Counted from the stretch's first letter, positions 35,433-44,049 are shown. The stretch is 56,641 bases of DNA from Hominimerdicola alba 8 (GCF_000178155.2 NZ_ADKM02000069.1:1-56641); one strand, 5' to 3'. Notes: generated by a model not told the origin, from the letters alone. Numbers and translations are program-made.

Positions 35433-35894
35433 ATGACAAAATTATGTTTCGTCTGCCACGGCAATATATGCCGTTCACCGATGGCAGAATTTGTAATGAA
35501 AGATCTTGTGAAAAAAGCGGGGCTTGAGGACGAATTTGTCATAGCGTCTTCGGCAGTCAGCGCAGAAGAACTTGGTAACCACGTTTATCTGCCTGCCAAA
35601 AAAGTTCTGAAAGAACATGGCATATCTGTGGGTGACAAGCATGCAGAACTGCTCACAAGGCGGGATTATGACCTCTACGACCTGCTGATAGCTATGGATA
35701 CGAGCAATCTGCGAAATATCGACCGAATAATAAGGTCTGACCCCGAAGGCAAAGTGCATCTGCTGATGTCTTATGCGGGCAAATCTGCAAGTGTGGCTGA
35801 CCCCTGGTATACGGGGGATTTTGAAACGGCTTACAATGATATCCGTGAGGGCTGTGAGGGTCTGCTGAGATCGCTGACACAGGGCAGAAAATGA
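35433..35894 (+). CDS. Low-molecular-weight protein-tyrosine phosphatase
   Basis: 153 residues, standard length. Active-site P-loop CHGNICRS at residues 8-15 (C8 nucleophile, R14) and the general acid in DPWYTGDF near 122-129. It removes phosphate from tyrosine residues of proteins, often polysaccharide-synthesis kinases; no such kinase gene lies nearby. Flanked by a hairpin upstream and a strong terminator downstream, so it is a single-gene unit. GAGAGGG 8 bases before the ATG. Confidence 0.95.
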   Translation: MTKLCFVCHGNICRSPMAEFVMKDLVKKAGLEDEFVIASSAVSAEELGNHVYLPAKKVLKEHGISVGDKHAELLTRRDYDLYDLLIAMDTSNLRNIDRIIRSDPEGKVHLLMSYAGKSASVADPWYTGDFETAYNDIREGCEGLLRSLTQGRK

Positions 35895-35923
35895 CGAGCA
35901 CATAGCCGAACAGATCTCCCCTG

Positions 35924-35948
35924 CCGCGTGAGAAACGCGGCTTTTTTG
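35924..35948 (+). terminator. Terminator of the phosphatase gene
   Basis: GCCGCGT (35924-35930), loop GAGAA, ACGCGGC (35936-35942), then TTTTTT. Confidence 0.85.
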
Positions 35949-35952
35949 CTAT

Positions 35953-35981
35953 TGACAGAATGGTGCTATCATGATATAATT
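35953..35981 (+). promoter_or_regulatory. Consensus promoter of the GlpABC-like operon
   Basis: TTGACA (35953-35958), 17-base spacer, TATAAT (35976-35981), 60 bases before the start at 36042. Confidence 0.8.
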
Positions 35982-36041
35982 AATATGTTAATCGAGTGAA
36001 TTATTGTCAAAAATATAACAAATCTATAATAAGCAGGTGAT

Positions 36042-37457
36042 ATGATGTATGATGTAATTATTATCGGCGGCGGAGTGACGGGCTGTGCGGCGGCGGCTGA
36101 ACTGGCAAAGTACCAGCTTGATGTCTGTCTTGTGGAAAAAGAGAGCGATGTCTGCGAGGGGACAAGCAAGGCGAACAGCGCCATCGTCCATGCGGGATTC
36201 GATGCCGAACCCGATACGCTGAAAGCAAAGCTGAACGTTCGCGGAAATGCGATGATAGCAGAGTTATCCAATAAACTGGACTTTGCATTCAAAAACAACG
36301 GCGCTATGGTGCTGTGCTTTGAGAAAGACAGGCTGACTGACCTGAAAAAACTCCGCGAAAAAGGCGAAAAGAACGGCGTTGCGGGTCTGGAGATACTTTC
36401 AGGGGACGAGGCACGCGCGCGTGAACCAAGACTATCCAAAGAGGTGAAATATGCGCTGTATGCGCCGACTTCGGGCATAGTCTGTCCTTTTGAGATGACA
36501 CTGGCGTTTGCCGAGAACGCTTACGCAAACGGTGTTGAGTTCCGCCTTTCCACTGAGGTAACTGCCATCGAGAAAATTTCTAAGGGGTGGAAAGTCACCA
36601 CCGACAAGGGTGAAATTTTGGGCAGATATATTTTCAACTGCGCGGGCGTTTATGCTGACAAGATAGCTGAAATGGCGAATGCAGGCGGTTTCAGGATCAC
36701 CCCCCGCAAGGGCGAATACATGCTGATGGATAAAGACGCAGGCGAAACAGTCAGCCACACCATATTCCAGCTTCCGACTAAGATGGGCAAGGGTGTGCTG
36801 GTAACACCCACCGTTCACGGCAACCTGCTGGTGGGTCCTACGGCTGAGGATATAGATGACAAGGAGAATACCTCAACGACTGCGGGCGGACTTGCCGAAA
36901 TACGCGCAAAGAGCGCACTTTCGGTAGAGGGGCTTCCGTTTGGCAAAGTCATAACAGGCTTTACGGGGCTTCGCGCTGTGGGCGACACCAACGATTTCAT
37001 CATAAACGAGGGCGCAGAGGGCTTCTTCAATGCGGCAGGCATCGAGTCGCCGGGACTGACAAGTGCGCCTGCCATAGCTGAGATGCTGAGAGAGATGCTG
37101 TCCAAAAAGACAGACCTTACACCTAAGACCGACCACATAGATACCCGTAAGGGCGTGGTTCATTTTGCGGAACTGTCGAGAGAAGAGCAGAACGCGCTTA
37201 TCGCAAAAGACCCGACTTACGGCAATATAGTCTGCCGCTGTGAAACTATCACTGAGGGCGAGATACGCGATGCCATCAACAGACCGCTGGGCGCTGTGAC
37301 CCTTGACGGTGTAAAGCGCCGCACAAGAGCGGGAATGGGTCGATGTCAGGCGGGCTTCTGTTCGCCTAAGACCATACTTCTGCTGGCTGAAAAGCTGGGC
37401 TGCGGCATCGGCGGCGTGAGAAAAACAGGTCGTGAGGAGGTGCAGAAAGATGCGTGA
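36042..37457 (+). CDS. FAD-dependent oxidoreductase with BFD-like [2Fe-2S] domain (GlpA-like)
   Basis: 471 residues. N-terminal FAD-binding IIIGGGVTGCAAAAELAKY (residues 5-23), a DAO-type core, and at about 395-455 a bacterioferredoxin-like domain (VCRCETITEGEI...GMGRCQAGFC) with four cysteines. Resembles the catalytic subunit of anaerobic glycerol-3-phosphate dehydrogenase or related 2-hydroxyacid oxidases. Together with the next two genes it forms the compact gene set found in many Firmicutes for glycerol-3-phosphate oxidation. No glpK or glpF is visible in this window. Overlaps the next gene by 8 bases. Confidence 0.88.
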   Translation: MMYDVIIIGGGVTGCAAAAELAKYQLDVCLVEKESDVCEGTSKANSAIVHAGFDAEPDTLKAKLNVRGNAMIAELSNKLDFAFKNNGAMVLCFEKDRLTDLKKLREKGEKNGVAGLEILSGDEARAREPRLSKEVKYALYAPTSGIVCPFEMTLAFAENAYANGVEFRLSTEVTAIEKISKGWKVTTDKGEILGRYIFNCAGVYADKIAEMANAGGFRITPRKGEYMLMDKDAGETVSHTIFQLPTKMGKGVLVTPTVHGNLLVGPTAEDIDDKENTSTTAGGLAEIRAKSALSVEGLPFGKVITGFTGLRAVGDTNDFIINEGAEGFFNAAGIESPGLTSAPAIAEMLREMLSKKTDLTPKTDHIDTRKGVVHFAELSREEQNALIAKDPTYGNIVCRCETITEGEIRDAINRPLGAVTLDGVKRRTRAGMGRCQAGFCSPKTILLLAEKLGCGIGGVRKTGREEVQKDA

Positions 37458-38709
37458 ATTTGACCTTGTCATCGTAGGCGGAGGTCCTGCGGGTATGGCG
37501 GCGGCTATATCAGCGCGGGAGAACGGTCTGGAGAATATTGTTATACTGGAACGTGACAGCGAGTTGGGCGGCATACTCAACCAGTGCATACACAACGGCT
37601 TCGGTCTGCACACTTTCAAGGAGGAACTGACAGGTCCGGAATACGCCGAGAGGTATGCCGAAAAGGTCATAGCGATGGGCATACCTTACGAAACCGACAC
37701 GATGGTGCTGAACATCTCAAAAGACCGCGTGGTGACACTTCTCAGCAAGGGACGCGGAGTTGAAGATATACGCGCAAAGTCGGTCATTCTGGCGATGGGC
37801 TGCCGTGAAAGACCGAGAGGTGCGCTGAACATTCCCGGTTACAGACCTCAGGGCGTTTATACTGCGGGCACAGCACAAAAACTGGTCAACTGCGAGGGCT
37901 ATCTTCCGGGCAAAGAAGTCGTGATACTGGGTTCGGGCGACATCGGACTTATCATGGCAAGGCGCATGACGCTGGAGGGCGCACACGTTGCCGCAGTTGC
38001 CGAACTTATGCCATATTCGAGCGGTCTTAAGCGGAATATCGTGCAGTGCCTTGACGACTACGGCATACCCCTGCTTCTGAGCCACACTGTCGCTGACATA
38101 AAGGGCAAGGAAAAGCTGGAGGGCGTTGTCATCGCACAGGTAGACGAGAAAAACGCTCCGATCGCGGGCACAGAACAGTTCTACCCATGTGACACGCTTC
38201 TGCTGAGTTGTGGGCTGATCCCCGAAAACGAACTATCCAAAAATTGCGGTGTCGATATCGACCCGCGCACTAACGGTCCGCTGGTGGACGAGGGGCTTGA
38301 AACCAGTATCGACGGCGTTTTCGCCTGCGGAAATGTCCTGCACGTACACGACTTGGTGGACTTTGTTTCGGAAGAGTCTGCAAGAGCGGGTGCGAGCGCA
38401 GCAGATTTCGTGAAGCGCGGCGGTACTGCCGACAGCACCGAACCTGTCAAGGTCATACCACAGAACGGCGTGCGCTACACTGTGCCGTCAAAGATACACA
38501 CCGCCGAACTGACAGGCGATGTACACATAAGGTTCAGGGTGACAGGCGTTTTCAAGGACTGCTCGATCGTTGTAAAAGCGGGCGAAAATGAACTTCTGCG
38601 CCGCAAGAGCCGCATTCTTGTACCCAGTGAGATGCAGGATATCATCATCAGGCAGGACAAGCTGGCTGATGTCAGCGAGGATATCTGCGTTGAGATAGAG
38701 GAGGTGTGA
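37450..38709 (+). CDS. FAD/NAD(P)-dependent oxidoreductase (GlpB-like partner)
   Basis: 419 residues from ATG 37450, with GAGGAGG 9 bases upstream. Two dinucleotide-binding motifs, LVIVGGGPAGMAAAISARE near the start and VVILGSGDIGLIMARRM near 157-173. CGLIPENELS and FACGNVLHVHDLVD are typical of pyridine nucleotide-disulfide oxidoreductases lacking the redox disulfide. It likely passes electrons between the substrate flavoprotein upstream and NAD(P). The C-terminal about 100 residues form a beta-rich domain. Only 3 bases separate its stop from the next start. Confidence 0.88.
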   Translation: MREFDLVIVGGGPAGMAAAISARENGLENIVILERDSELGGILNQCIHNGFGLHTFKEELTGPEYAERYAEKVIAMGIPYETDTMVLNISKDRVVTLLSKGRGVEDIRAKSVILAMGCRERPRGALNIPGYRPQGVYTAGTAQKLVNCEGYLPGKEVVILGSGDIGLIMARRMTLEGAHVAAVAELMPYSSGLKRNIVQCLDDYGIPLLLSHTVADIKGKEKLEGVVIAQVDEKNAPIAGTEQFYPCDTLLLSCGLIPENELSKNCGVDIDPRTNGPLVDEGLETSIDGVFACGNVLHVHDLVDFVSEESARAGASAADFVKRGGTADSTEPVKVIPQNGVRYTVPSKIHTAELTGDVHIRFRVTGVFKDCSIVVKAGENELLRRKSRILVPSEMQDIIIRQDKLADVSEDICVEIEEV

Positions 38710-38712
38710 GTC

Positions 38713-39063
38713 ATGACAAGAGAACTGACTTGTATAAACTGCCCGATGGGCTGTGAACTGACAGTCGAGGTCGAGGGTGACCAAGTGATCTCGGTGAGCG
38801 GCAACACCTGCAAACGCGGTGAGATATACGCGCACAGCGAGATCTCCGCTCCCACAAGGACTGTTACCACAACTGTTATTTCATCAGAGGGCAGACCTGT
38901 GCCCGTCAAGACCGCACAGCCTATACCGAAAAACATGATATTCGAGTGTACAGCGGCTATCAAGTCTGCCGAAGTGCATCTGCCCGTAAAGGTGGGACAG
39001 ATCATTGTAGAAGATCTGCTTGGCACAGGCGCACAGGTCACTGCGACAAAAACTGTTAAATAA
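38713..39063 (+). CDS. DUF1667 protein
   Basis: 116 residues. Starts with the DUF1667 signature CINCPMGCELTVEV and a fourth cysteine in NTCKRGEIYA, suggesting a small metal or iron-sulfur site like that at the start of molybdopterin oxidoreductases. It always accompanies the two flavoproteins upstream in this type of operon and is probably an electron-transfer subunit. Start supported by GAGGAGG. Confidence 0.88.
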   Translation: MTRELTCINCPMGCELTVEVEGDQVISVSGNTCKRGEIYAHSEISAPTRTVTTTVISSEGRPVPVKTAQPIPKNMIFECTAAIKSAEVHLPVKVGQIIVEDLLGTGAQVTATKTVK

Positions 39064-39099
39064 GGCATTAATTTTCGCAATAGAAAGGAGGGCGGACTG

Positions 39100-40191
39100 A
39101 TGGACAACGGACTTGAACGCCGCATGTCGAACTATGAACCGCTGTGGAACGAGTGGTACATAGACAGTTTTGCAGGCGAGAACCCAACGGGCGTTATGTA
39201 CCGCCTGAAAGATAAGAACGGCAGGAAGAGCGCTGTACGTGTGCTGACGGTTGACAGCCGTGTCAGCAAGCGCCCGCTTTCTGAACTGACTTCTGCCGCC
39301 ATCGGACGGATAAATGACAAGATGCGTCTTGCGGGAGAAGCATTCATAGTAAGCGCCAGAAATTTCACAGTGAAGAACCACGAAAACATCGGTTCTGCAC
39401 CTGTGGCGGCTGACATACTGGTACAGACTGACGAGTATGAACCGCTTTCTGCCATTACTGCAAAAGGTCAGCTGCCATACATGACTGCCCGCAAACTGGC
39501 TGACAACATATGTCGCGGGCTTAGGACTGCCCACAAAGCGGGCTTCACTTTCGGTGACATCTGCCCTGAGAACATCTGGGTGGACAGTGAGGGACACTTC
39601 TGTCTGGACGCACCATGCACCTTCGACCCGAAACGTGCTGACCCCACTTATGCCGCTCCCGAAACGCAGACTGAGGGCTTCGACCCGTACAAGGCAGATA
39701 TCTACTCCTACGGACTGGTGCTGTACCGCATTTTCAACGGCGGACTTCTGCCGCTTCAACAGCCAGACGGTGACCCCGCAGAGGCAGTCCGCGCACGAAT
39801 GAACGGTGCTGCATTTGACCCGCCGCGCGGTGCACCTCCCGAATTGCAGAGGTTCATCATGCAGTGCTGCATGGCGCACCCCGAAACGCGCTACGAGTCG
39901 ATGGACGAAGTCTACCGTGTACTGCGTCAGCTGACTGTTGACCATGTGCCGACAGAATATGAAGAGTGCAACTTCTGCGACATATGCACGCCGACACCTC
40001 GTCCAAAAAAGCAGACAGTTCATCCCGTATCTCAGCCGAAGGAAGTTCAGCCAAACCAGCCGCAGACTGAGGAACAGCCCCGCGAAATAAGGGAAAGCAA
40101 AGGTATGAAGCTGTATGTCATGGTACTGCTGTACATACTGCTCTTCGCAGGTGTTGGATTTTTATTGTTCTCGATATTCTTTTTGAAATAA
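39100..40191 (+). CDS. Membrane-anchored pseudokinase of the Ser/Thr kinase fold
   Basis: 363 residues. Kinase-like lobe at about 1-290: catalytic-loop remnant FGDICPENIWV instead of HRDxKxxN, LDAP where DFG should be, but intact YAAPE and KADIYSYGLVLYRI. The usual VAIK lysine position reads AVRVL, and no glycine loop is seen, so ATP catalysis is unlikely. A linker with CNFCDICTPTPRP and proline-rich stretches leads to a C-terminal membrane helix (about 340-362), placing the kinase domain in the cytoplasm. Starts after AAAGGAGG, 36 bases behind the DUF1667 gene, and may share the operon. Confidence 0.8.
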   Translation: MDNGLERRMSNYEPLWNEWYIDSFAGENPTGVMYRLKDKNGRKSAVRVLTVDSRVSKRPLSELTSAAIGRINDKMRLAGEAFIVSARNFTVKNHENIGSAPVAADILVQTDEYEPLSAITAKGQLPYMTARKLADNICRGLRTAHKAGFTFGDICPENIWVDSEGHFCLDAPCTFDPKRADPTYAAPETQTEGFDPYKADIYSYGLVLYRIFNGGLLPLQQPDGDPAEAVRARMNGAAFDPPRGAPPELQRFIMQCCMAHPETRYESMDEVYRVLRQLTVDHVPTEYEECNFCDICTPTPRPKKQTVHPVSQPKEVQPNQPQTEEQPREIRESKGMKLYVMVLLYILLFAGVGFLLFSIFFLK

Positions 40192-40196
40192 TAAAT

Positions 40197-40238
40197 AAGG
40201 GATATGTCTTCTGTCAGCGGAAGACATATCCCTTTTTT
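40197..40238. terminator. Bidirectional terminator
   Basis: AAGGGATATGTCTTC (40197-40211), 8-nt loop, GAAGACATATCCCTT (40220-40234) followed by TTTT. It ends both the rightward pseudokinase transcript and the leftward zinc operon. Confidence 0.9.
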
Positions 40239-40253
40239 GCGTATTATCGAAGT

Positions 40254-40844
40254 TTATGCGTTTTCGACTTCCATAGTGGCATCAGCCAGTTCACAGTAAG
40301 TGAAAACACCCTCTTTATAAGTCCTGAAAGTTCCTGTGACCACTATAGGCTCACCTATCTCAGGATAATCTGCGGGATAGCTGAACTCGCCCTCGCGGCG
40401 GAATTCAAGTCCCTGTGAGCAGCAGGCTGCCGCATCAGCAATGAACACTGCGAAATATTCGCCGCCTGTATTCGGGTCGGCGGTATAGGCAAAAGTGCCG
40501 TTGGCGCGTACTGTCTTGCCCTCGTACTTTTCAGGGTCAGAGGTCATCTCGTAGACCTGCGCATAGAGCATATTGGCATTCAACCCTGTCAGGTCGATAT
40601 CGATATCGCCGTTTTTCAGTTCGGCTTCATCTATCTTCGTGGTCTGCGGAACAGGGGAAGTTTCCTTGTTCGCCCAGTAGTCCTCAGCGGTATCCTCAGC
40701 CAGTTTAGCGATAGCTTCATCTGTCTTGTTCAGTGTGACCGTCTGTGCAGTGCTGCTGTTTATCAGTTCATCGACCTTGGATGTATCACCGCAGCCTGCC
40801 AGCAGAAGTGCGGCAGACAGCGCGAAAGGTATCAGCTTTTTCAT
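40254..40844 (-). CDS. Lipoprotein at the end of the zinc operon
   Basis: 196 residues. Signal peptide with lipobox (PFALSAALLLAGCGDTS, cysteine about residue 18), a polar linker, and a C-terminal domain (about 75-190) with ADAAACCSQGLEF and a small beta-barrel look (GKTVRANGTFAYT). The double cysteine recalls the metal-related DUF1980/TIGR03943 group. As the last gene of a zur-znuACB operon, 2 bases or so from znuB, it is probably a surface zinc-handling protein. The function is inferred only from context. Confidence 0.75.
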   Translation of the reverse strand: MKKLIPFALSAALLLAGCGDTSKVDELINSSTAQTVTLNKTDEAIAKLAEDTAEDYWANKETSPVPQTTKIDEAELKNGDIDIDLTGLNANMLYAQVYEMTSDPEKYEGKTVRANGTFAYTADPNTGGEYFAVFIADAAACCSQGLEFRREGEFSYPADYPEIGEPIVVTGTFRTYKEGVFTYCELADATMEVENA

Positions 40845-40845
40845 G

Positions 40846-41748
40846 TCAGTTCCTCCTTGTTATCGCAGAAACAGCGGAAAATCCAAAGAAAACGATAATG
40901 TCCGCCGAAACGATGGTCGAACCTGCAGGTGTTGAGAATAGTATGCTAACTATGATACCCACGCCCGCGCATATCACCGAGATAACTGCCGAGCAGATGA
41001 TAACGCTGAGAAAACTCTTGAAAAGGCGCATTGCTGACAGCGCAGGGAAAATTATCAGCGCCGATATCAGCAGCGAACCGACCAGATTCATCGCAAGCAC
41101 GATGATGAGCGCAGTGATTATGGCGATAAGCAGGTTGTAGCCGTTCGCCTTGACACCGCTTGCCTTAGCAAAACTTTCATCAAAAGTCACAGAAAAGATG
41201 CGGTTATAGAATATCACGAAGACCGCCAGCACAACCACAGCCAGCGCTGCACACAGCCAAACTTCACCCTCTGTAAGGGTAAGTATCGAGGTCGAGCCGA
41301 ACAGCGTGCTGCAAACATCGCCCGCAACATTCGCAGATGCCGAGTACACATTTATCAGCATATATCCGACTGCCAGAGAGCCGACAGATATCATCGCGAT
41401 GGCTGCATCTCCCTTTATTTTGGTGTTCTGACCCGTTCGCAGCAGCAGTACCGCCGCGATAAGCGTGACAGGCAGTATTATCACCATTCCGTTAGTGTCT
41501 TCGAGAAATTTCGCGAAAAGGCTCTCGCCGTGACTTGCCCGCTTCAGCGAAACAGAAAGCACTGTAGATACCGCCATCGCGCCGAATGCAACGTGCGAAA
41601 GACCATCACCGATGAACGAAAATCTTTTGAGCACCAGCGTGACCCCCAGCAGTGATGAGCAAAGCGCTATCAGCAGTCCGACTATCATCGCATACTTAAC
41701 AAAAGGGTAGGAAAAATAGTGCTGCAAGATCTCAAGCTGTTCACTCAT
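40846..41748 (-). CDS. znuB: Zinc ABC transporter permease ZnuB
   Basis: 300 residues from ATG 41748; GGGGG lies about 9 bases upstream and the start overlaps the znuC stop by 8 bases. Hydrophobic throughout, about eight membrane helices, with the family signatures LVLKRFSFIGDGLSHVAFGA and GDAAIAMISVGSLAVGY. Forms the membrane channel of the high-affinity zinc (or manganese) importer with ZnuA and ZnuC. Zinc rather than manganese is inferred from the adjacent Fur-family gene and operon layout. Confidence 0.9.
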   Translation of the reverse strand: MSEQLEILQHYFSYPFVKYAMIVGLLIALCSSLLGVTLVLKRFSFIGDGLSHVAFGAMAVSTVLSVSLKRASHGESLFAKFLEDTNGMVIILPVTLIAAVLLLRTGQNTKIKGDAAIAMISVGSLAVGYMLINVYSASANVAGDVCSTLFGSTSILTLTEGEVWLCAALAVVVLAVFVIFYNRIFSVTFDESFAKASGVKANGYNLLIAIITALIIVLAMNLVGSLLISALIIFPALSAMRLFKSFLSVIICSAVISVICAGVGIIVSILFSTPAGSTIVSADIIVFFGFSAVSAITRRN

Positions 41749-42460
41749 TCTCTTCGCCCCCTTCCGTAAGAATAAAACTCTGTCCCAGACGGCTGTTGAC
41801 ATACTTCTCTTTTGTACCGAAAAACAGCTGTTTTTTACTGCCTATGTGCAGAACATGGCTGGCATATCTCACTGCCGCATGTATATCGTGGGACACCATT
41901 ATAATAGTTATGCCGCCCTTGTTAAGACTTGCGATCAGTTCATAAAGGTCGTTCTGCGCTTTCGGGTCAAGACCTGTAACAGGTTCGTCCAGCAGTAGTA
42001 TCTTACCGGCTGCGCACAGCGCCCTTGCCAGCAGCACACGCTGCTGCTGACCGCCCGAAAGTTCTCTGTAACAGCGCTTTTCCAAGTCTTTTATGCCAAG
42101 CTGAGTCATCGTCTTGTCGGCAAGTTCCTTGTCTTCCTTACGGTAGAAAGGGTGAAACCCGCCCTTGCCCAGACAGCCCGACATCACGATCTCACGTACA
42201 GATGCAGGGAAATCCCGCTGTACAAGTGTCTGCTGAGGAAGATAGCCTATCTCCCCCTGCTTTGACTCTGCCCACTCTATCTCACCGCTCATTACGGGTT
42301 TCAGCCCGAGAAGCGCCTTTATGAGCGTACTTTTACCCGAACCGTTCTCGCCCAGTATACACAGATAATCACCGCTGCTGACGGTAAAATTTATCCCCTC
42401 AGTGACAGCAACGCCCTCATAGCCCAGAGTACAGTTTTTACATTCGATCTGCTTTCCCAT
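41741..42460 (-). CDS. znuC: Zinc ABC transporter ATP-binding protein ZnuC
   Basis: 239 residues from ATG 42460, preceded by CAGGAGAG. Walker A GENGSGKST, Q-loop YLPQQ, signature ELSGGQQQRVLLARAL, Walker B ILLLDEPVTGLD and the H-switch VSHD are all present. It powers import through ZnuB. Begins 19 bases after the znuA stop; ends overlapping znuB. Confidence 0.93.
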   Translation of the reverse strand: MGKQIECKNCTLGYEGVAVTEGINFTVSSGDYLCILGENGSGKSTLIKALLGLKPVMSGEIEWAESKQGEIGYLPQQTLVQRDFPASVREIVMSGCLGKGGFHPFYRKEDKELADKTMTQLGIKDLEKRCYRELSGGQQQRVLLARALCAAGKILLLDEPVTGLDPKAQNDLYELIASLNKGGITIIMVSHDIHAAVRYASHVLHIGSKKQLFFGTKEKYVNSRLGQSFILTEGGEENE

Positions 42461-42479
42461 TTTACTCTCCTGACTCAAA

Positions 42480-43475
42480 TCATCGATCAAGCGCGTTTTT
42501 CAGCGTTTCGCAGTTTTCCTCCATCAGCGAGATATAAGTCACGCCGCTGTCAGCCTGCGCCTTGTCAACAGACTGGAGCGAATTCAGCACAGCTATCTCG
42601 CCCGACTTGTCTTTTCTTCCGTTTATTATCGCCTGCGCTACGCGCCCGTCGCTGTTCTCTATGGTGAATATCGTTTCAGCACCTATCTCGTCAGCCTTTT
42701 CTGCCAGAAAAGCGATAGTTTCAAAGCTGGCTTCCGTTTCAGCCGAACAGCCAACAAACGCCGCATAGTAATCTATGCCGTAATCATCACATAAATACCT
42801 GAACGGGAACCTGTCACCGAAAATAATAGTTTTCGACTTTGCATTTGCCGCCATATCAGCAAACTGTCCGTCCAGCGCAGACAGCTTTTCTGTATACGCC
42901 TGACGATTCTGCTCGTAGACCGACGCATTTTCGGGGTCAGCCTCGCCTATTGCCTTTTCTATCTCACCGCACATTATCTCAGCGTTCTTCACCGAGAGCC
43001 ACACATGCTCATCATACTCAGGCTCTTCCTCAGCTTCGCCCTCTTCTTCTTCCTCAGCCTGCATACCCTCTTTGACCTCTTCTTCCTTAGCGTCAAAACC
43101 ATCGGTATCAAGCAGACGGACTACTTTCATATTTTTATTTGAAGCCTCTTTCAGCGCGTCCTCAGCCCACGTTTCGCTCTCGCCGCCAACATAGACAAAA
43201 ACATCACAGCCCGATATCTTCACGATATCTGCCGCTGTGGGCTGATAGCTGTGCAGGTCGGCACCTTTGTCCAATAAATAGGTCAGTTCGACTTCATCTG
43301 CCTTGTCACCGATTATCTCACGCGACCAGTCATAGCACGAAAAAGTCGTACACACCACGCTGACCTTGCCGCTTTTCTTTGATACGCTCTCAGCAAGTCC
43401 CGCACCGTCACCGCAGGCAGAAAGCCCAATCACAGCCGCACACATTAAAATACTTGCAATTCTTTTTAGTTTCAT
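42480..43475 (-). CDS. znuA: Zinc-binding lipoprotein ZnuA
   Basis: 331 residues from ATG 43475 with GGAGG 5-6 bases upstream. Lipobox IGLSAC (C21), then the cluster-9 substrate-binding fold with metal-ligand histidines in DLHSYQPT and DEHVWLS. Where many ZnuA proteins have a histidine-rich loop, this one has a strongly acidic loop (EEEVKEG...AEEEEEGEAEEE) just before DEHVWLS. It captures the metal outside the membrane and hands it to ZnuB. Second gene of the operon, 16 bases after zur. Confidence 0.9.
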   Translation of the reverse strand: MKLKRIASILMCAAVIGLSACGDGAGLAESVSKKSGKVSVVCTTFSCYDWSREIIGDKADEVELTYLLDKGADLHSYQPTAADIVKISGCDVFVYVGGESETWAEDALKEASNKNMKVVRLLDTDGFDAKEEEVKEGMQAEEEEEGEAEEEPEYDEHVWLSVKNAEIMCGEIEKAIGEADPENASVYEQNRQAYTEKLSALDGQFADMAANAKSKTIIFGDRFPFRYLCDDYGIDYYAAFVGCSAETEASFETIAFLAEKADEIGAETIFTIENSDGRVAQAIINGRKDKSGEIAVLNSLQSVDKAQADSGVTYISLMEENCETLKNALDR

Positions 43476-43491
43476 ATATTCCTCCGAAAAG

Positions 43492-43911
43492 TCAGTTATC
43501 CCCTTTACCGCCGCGACAGCCGCCGCATTTACCCGGCAGTACAGCACTGCTGTCTATCTCAAAGCTGTCCTCCTGCAATATCCGCTCGACCAGTTCACGG
43601 CTCGCCTCATCGTCCATATGATATAGTTTGCCGCAGGTCACACACTTCATGTGCAGGTGATGGTGACAGCTTTCACCATCAGTCAGCTGATAAACGAAAG
43701 TACGGCTGTTGCCGCGAACAGTGCGTTTTACTTCACCCGACTCGACCAGCTGTTTTATAAGCCGATAAACAGTGCTTTCACCGGGCGGTTTTGGTATGGC
43801 GCTGTCAGCTTTCATCAGGTCTGCGATCTCTTTAACGGTATAGGCAGAAGTTCTGTGTCTGCCCAGAAAATCCAGTAATTCGCCCTTTTGGATCGTATTG
43901 TACTGCGCCAC
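43492..43911 (-). CDS. zur: Fur-family regulator, probably Zur
   Basis: 139 residues. N-terminal winged helix (TVKEIADLMKAD...GESTVYRLIKQL), then HHHLHMKCVTCGKLYHMD with the regulatory histidines and CxxC zinc site, and a C-terminal CGGCRGG second structural CxxC. Fur proteins repress when loaded with metal; first position in a znuACB operon points to Zur. Ribosome binding site AGGAGG precedes the ATG. The promoter carries two palindromic boxes that are good Zur-site candidates. Confidence 0.9.
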   Translation of the reverse strand: MAQYNTIQKGELLDFLGRHRTSAYTVKEIADLMKADSAIPKPPGESTVYRLIKQLVESGEVKRTVRGNSRTFVYQLTDGESCHHHLHMKCVTCGKLYHMDDEASRELVERILQEDSFEIDSSAVLPGKCGGCRGGKGDN

Positions 43912-43931
43912 TTTCTGACCTCCTTTTAAAA

Positions 43932-43948
43932 CTGAGAGTAAATTTCAA
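43932..43948. promoter_or_regulatory. Candidate Zur box 1
   Basis: CTGAGAGTAAATTTCAA, between the -10 box and the zur start, agrees at 13 of 17 positions with the perfect palindrome at 44017-44033 (read on the opposite strand). A repressor here would block the operon promoter. Confidence 0.5.
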
Positions 43949-43954
43949 TTTTGT

Positions 43955-43983
43955 ATTATAGCACACCTCGTCCCCGCTGTCAA
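43955..43983 (-). promoter_or_regulatory. Consensus promoter of the zur-znu operon
   Basis: Read leftwards: TTGACA (plus 43978-43983), 17-base spacer, TATAAT (plus 43955-43960), 43 bases before the zur start. Confidence 0.85.
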
Positions 43984-44016
43984 CAGCTTTTGCAGACTTT
44001 TACACATTATTTACAA

Positions 44017-44033
44017 TTGAGAGTTTCTCTCAA
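44017..44033. promoter_or_regulatory. Candidate Zur box 2
   Basis: TTGAGAG-TTT-CTCTCAA, a perfect 7-3-7 palindrome 34 bases upstream of the -35 box of the zur promoter. Confidence 0.55.
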
Positions 44034-44049
44034 AATCAAGCAGACAAAA

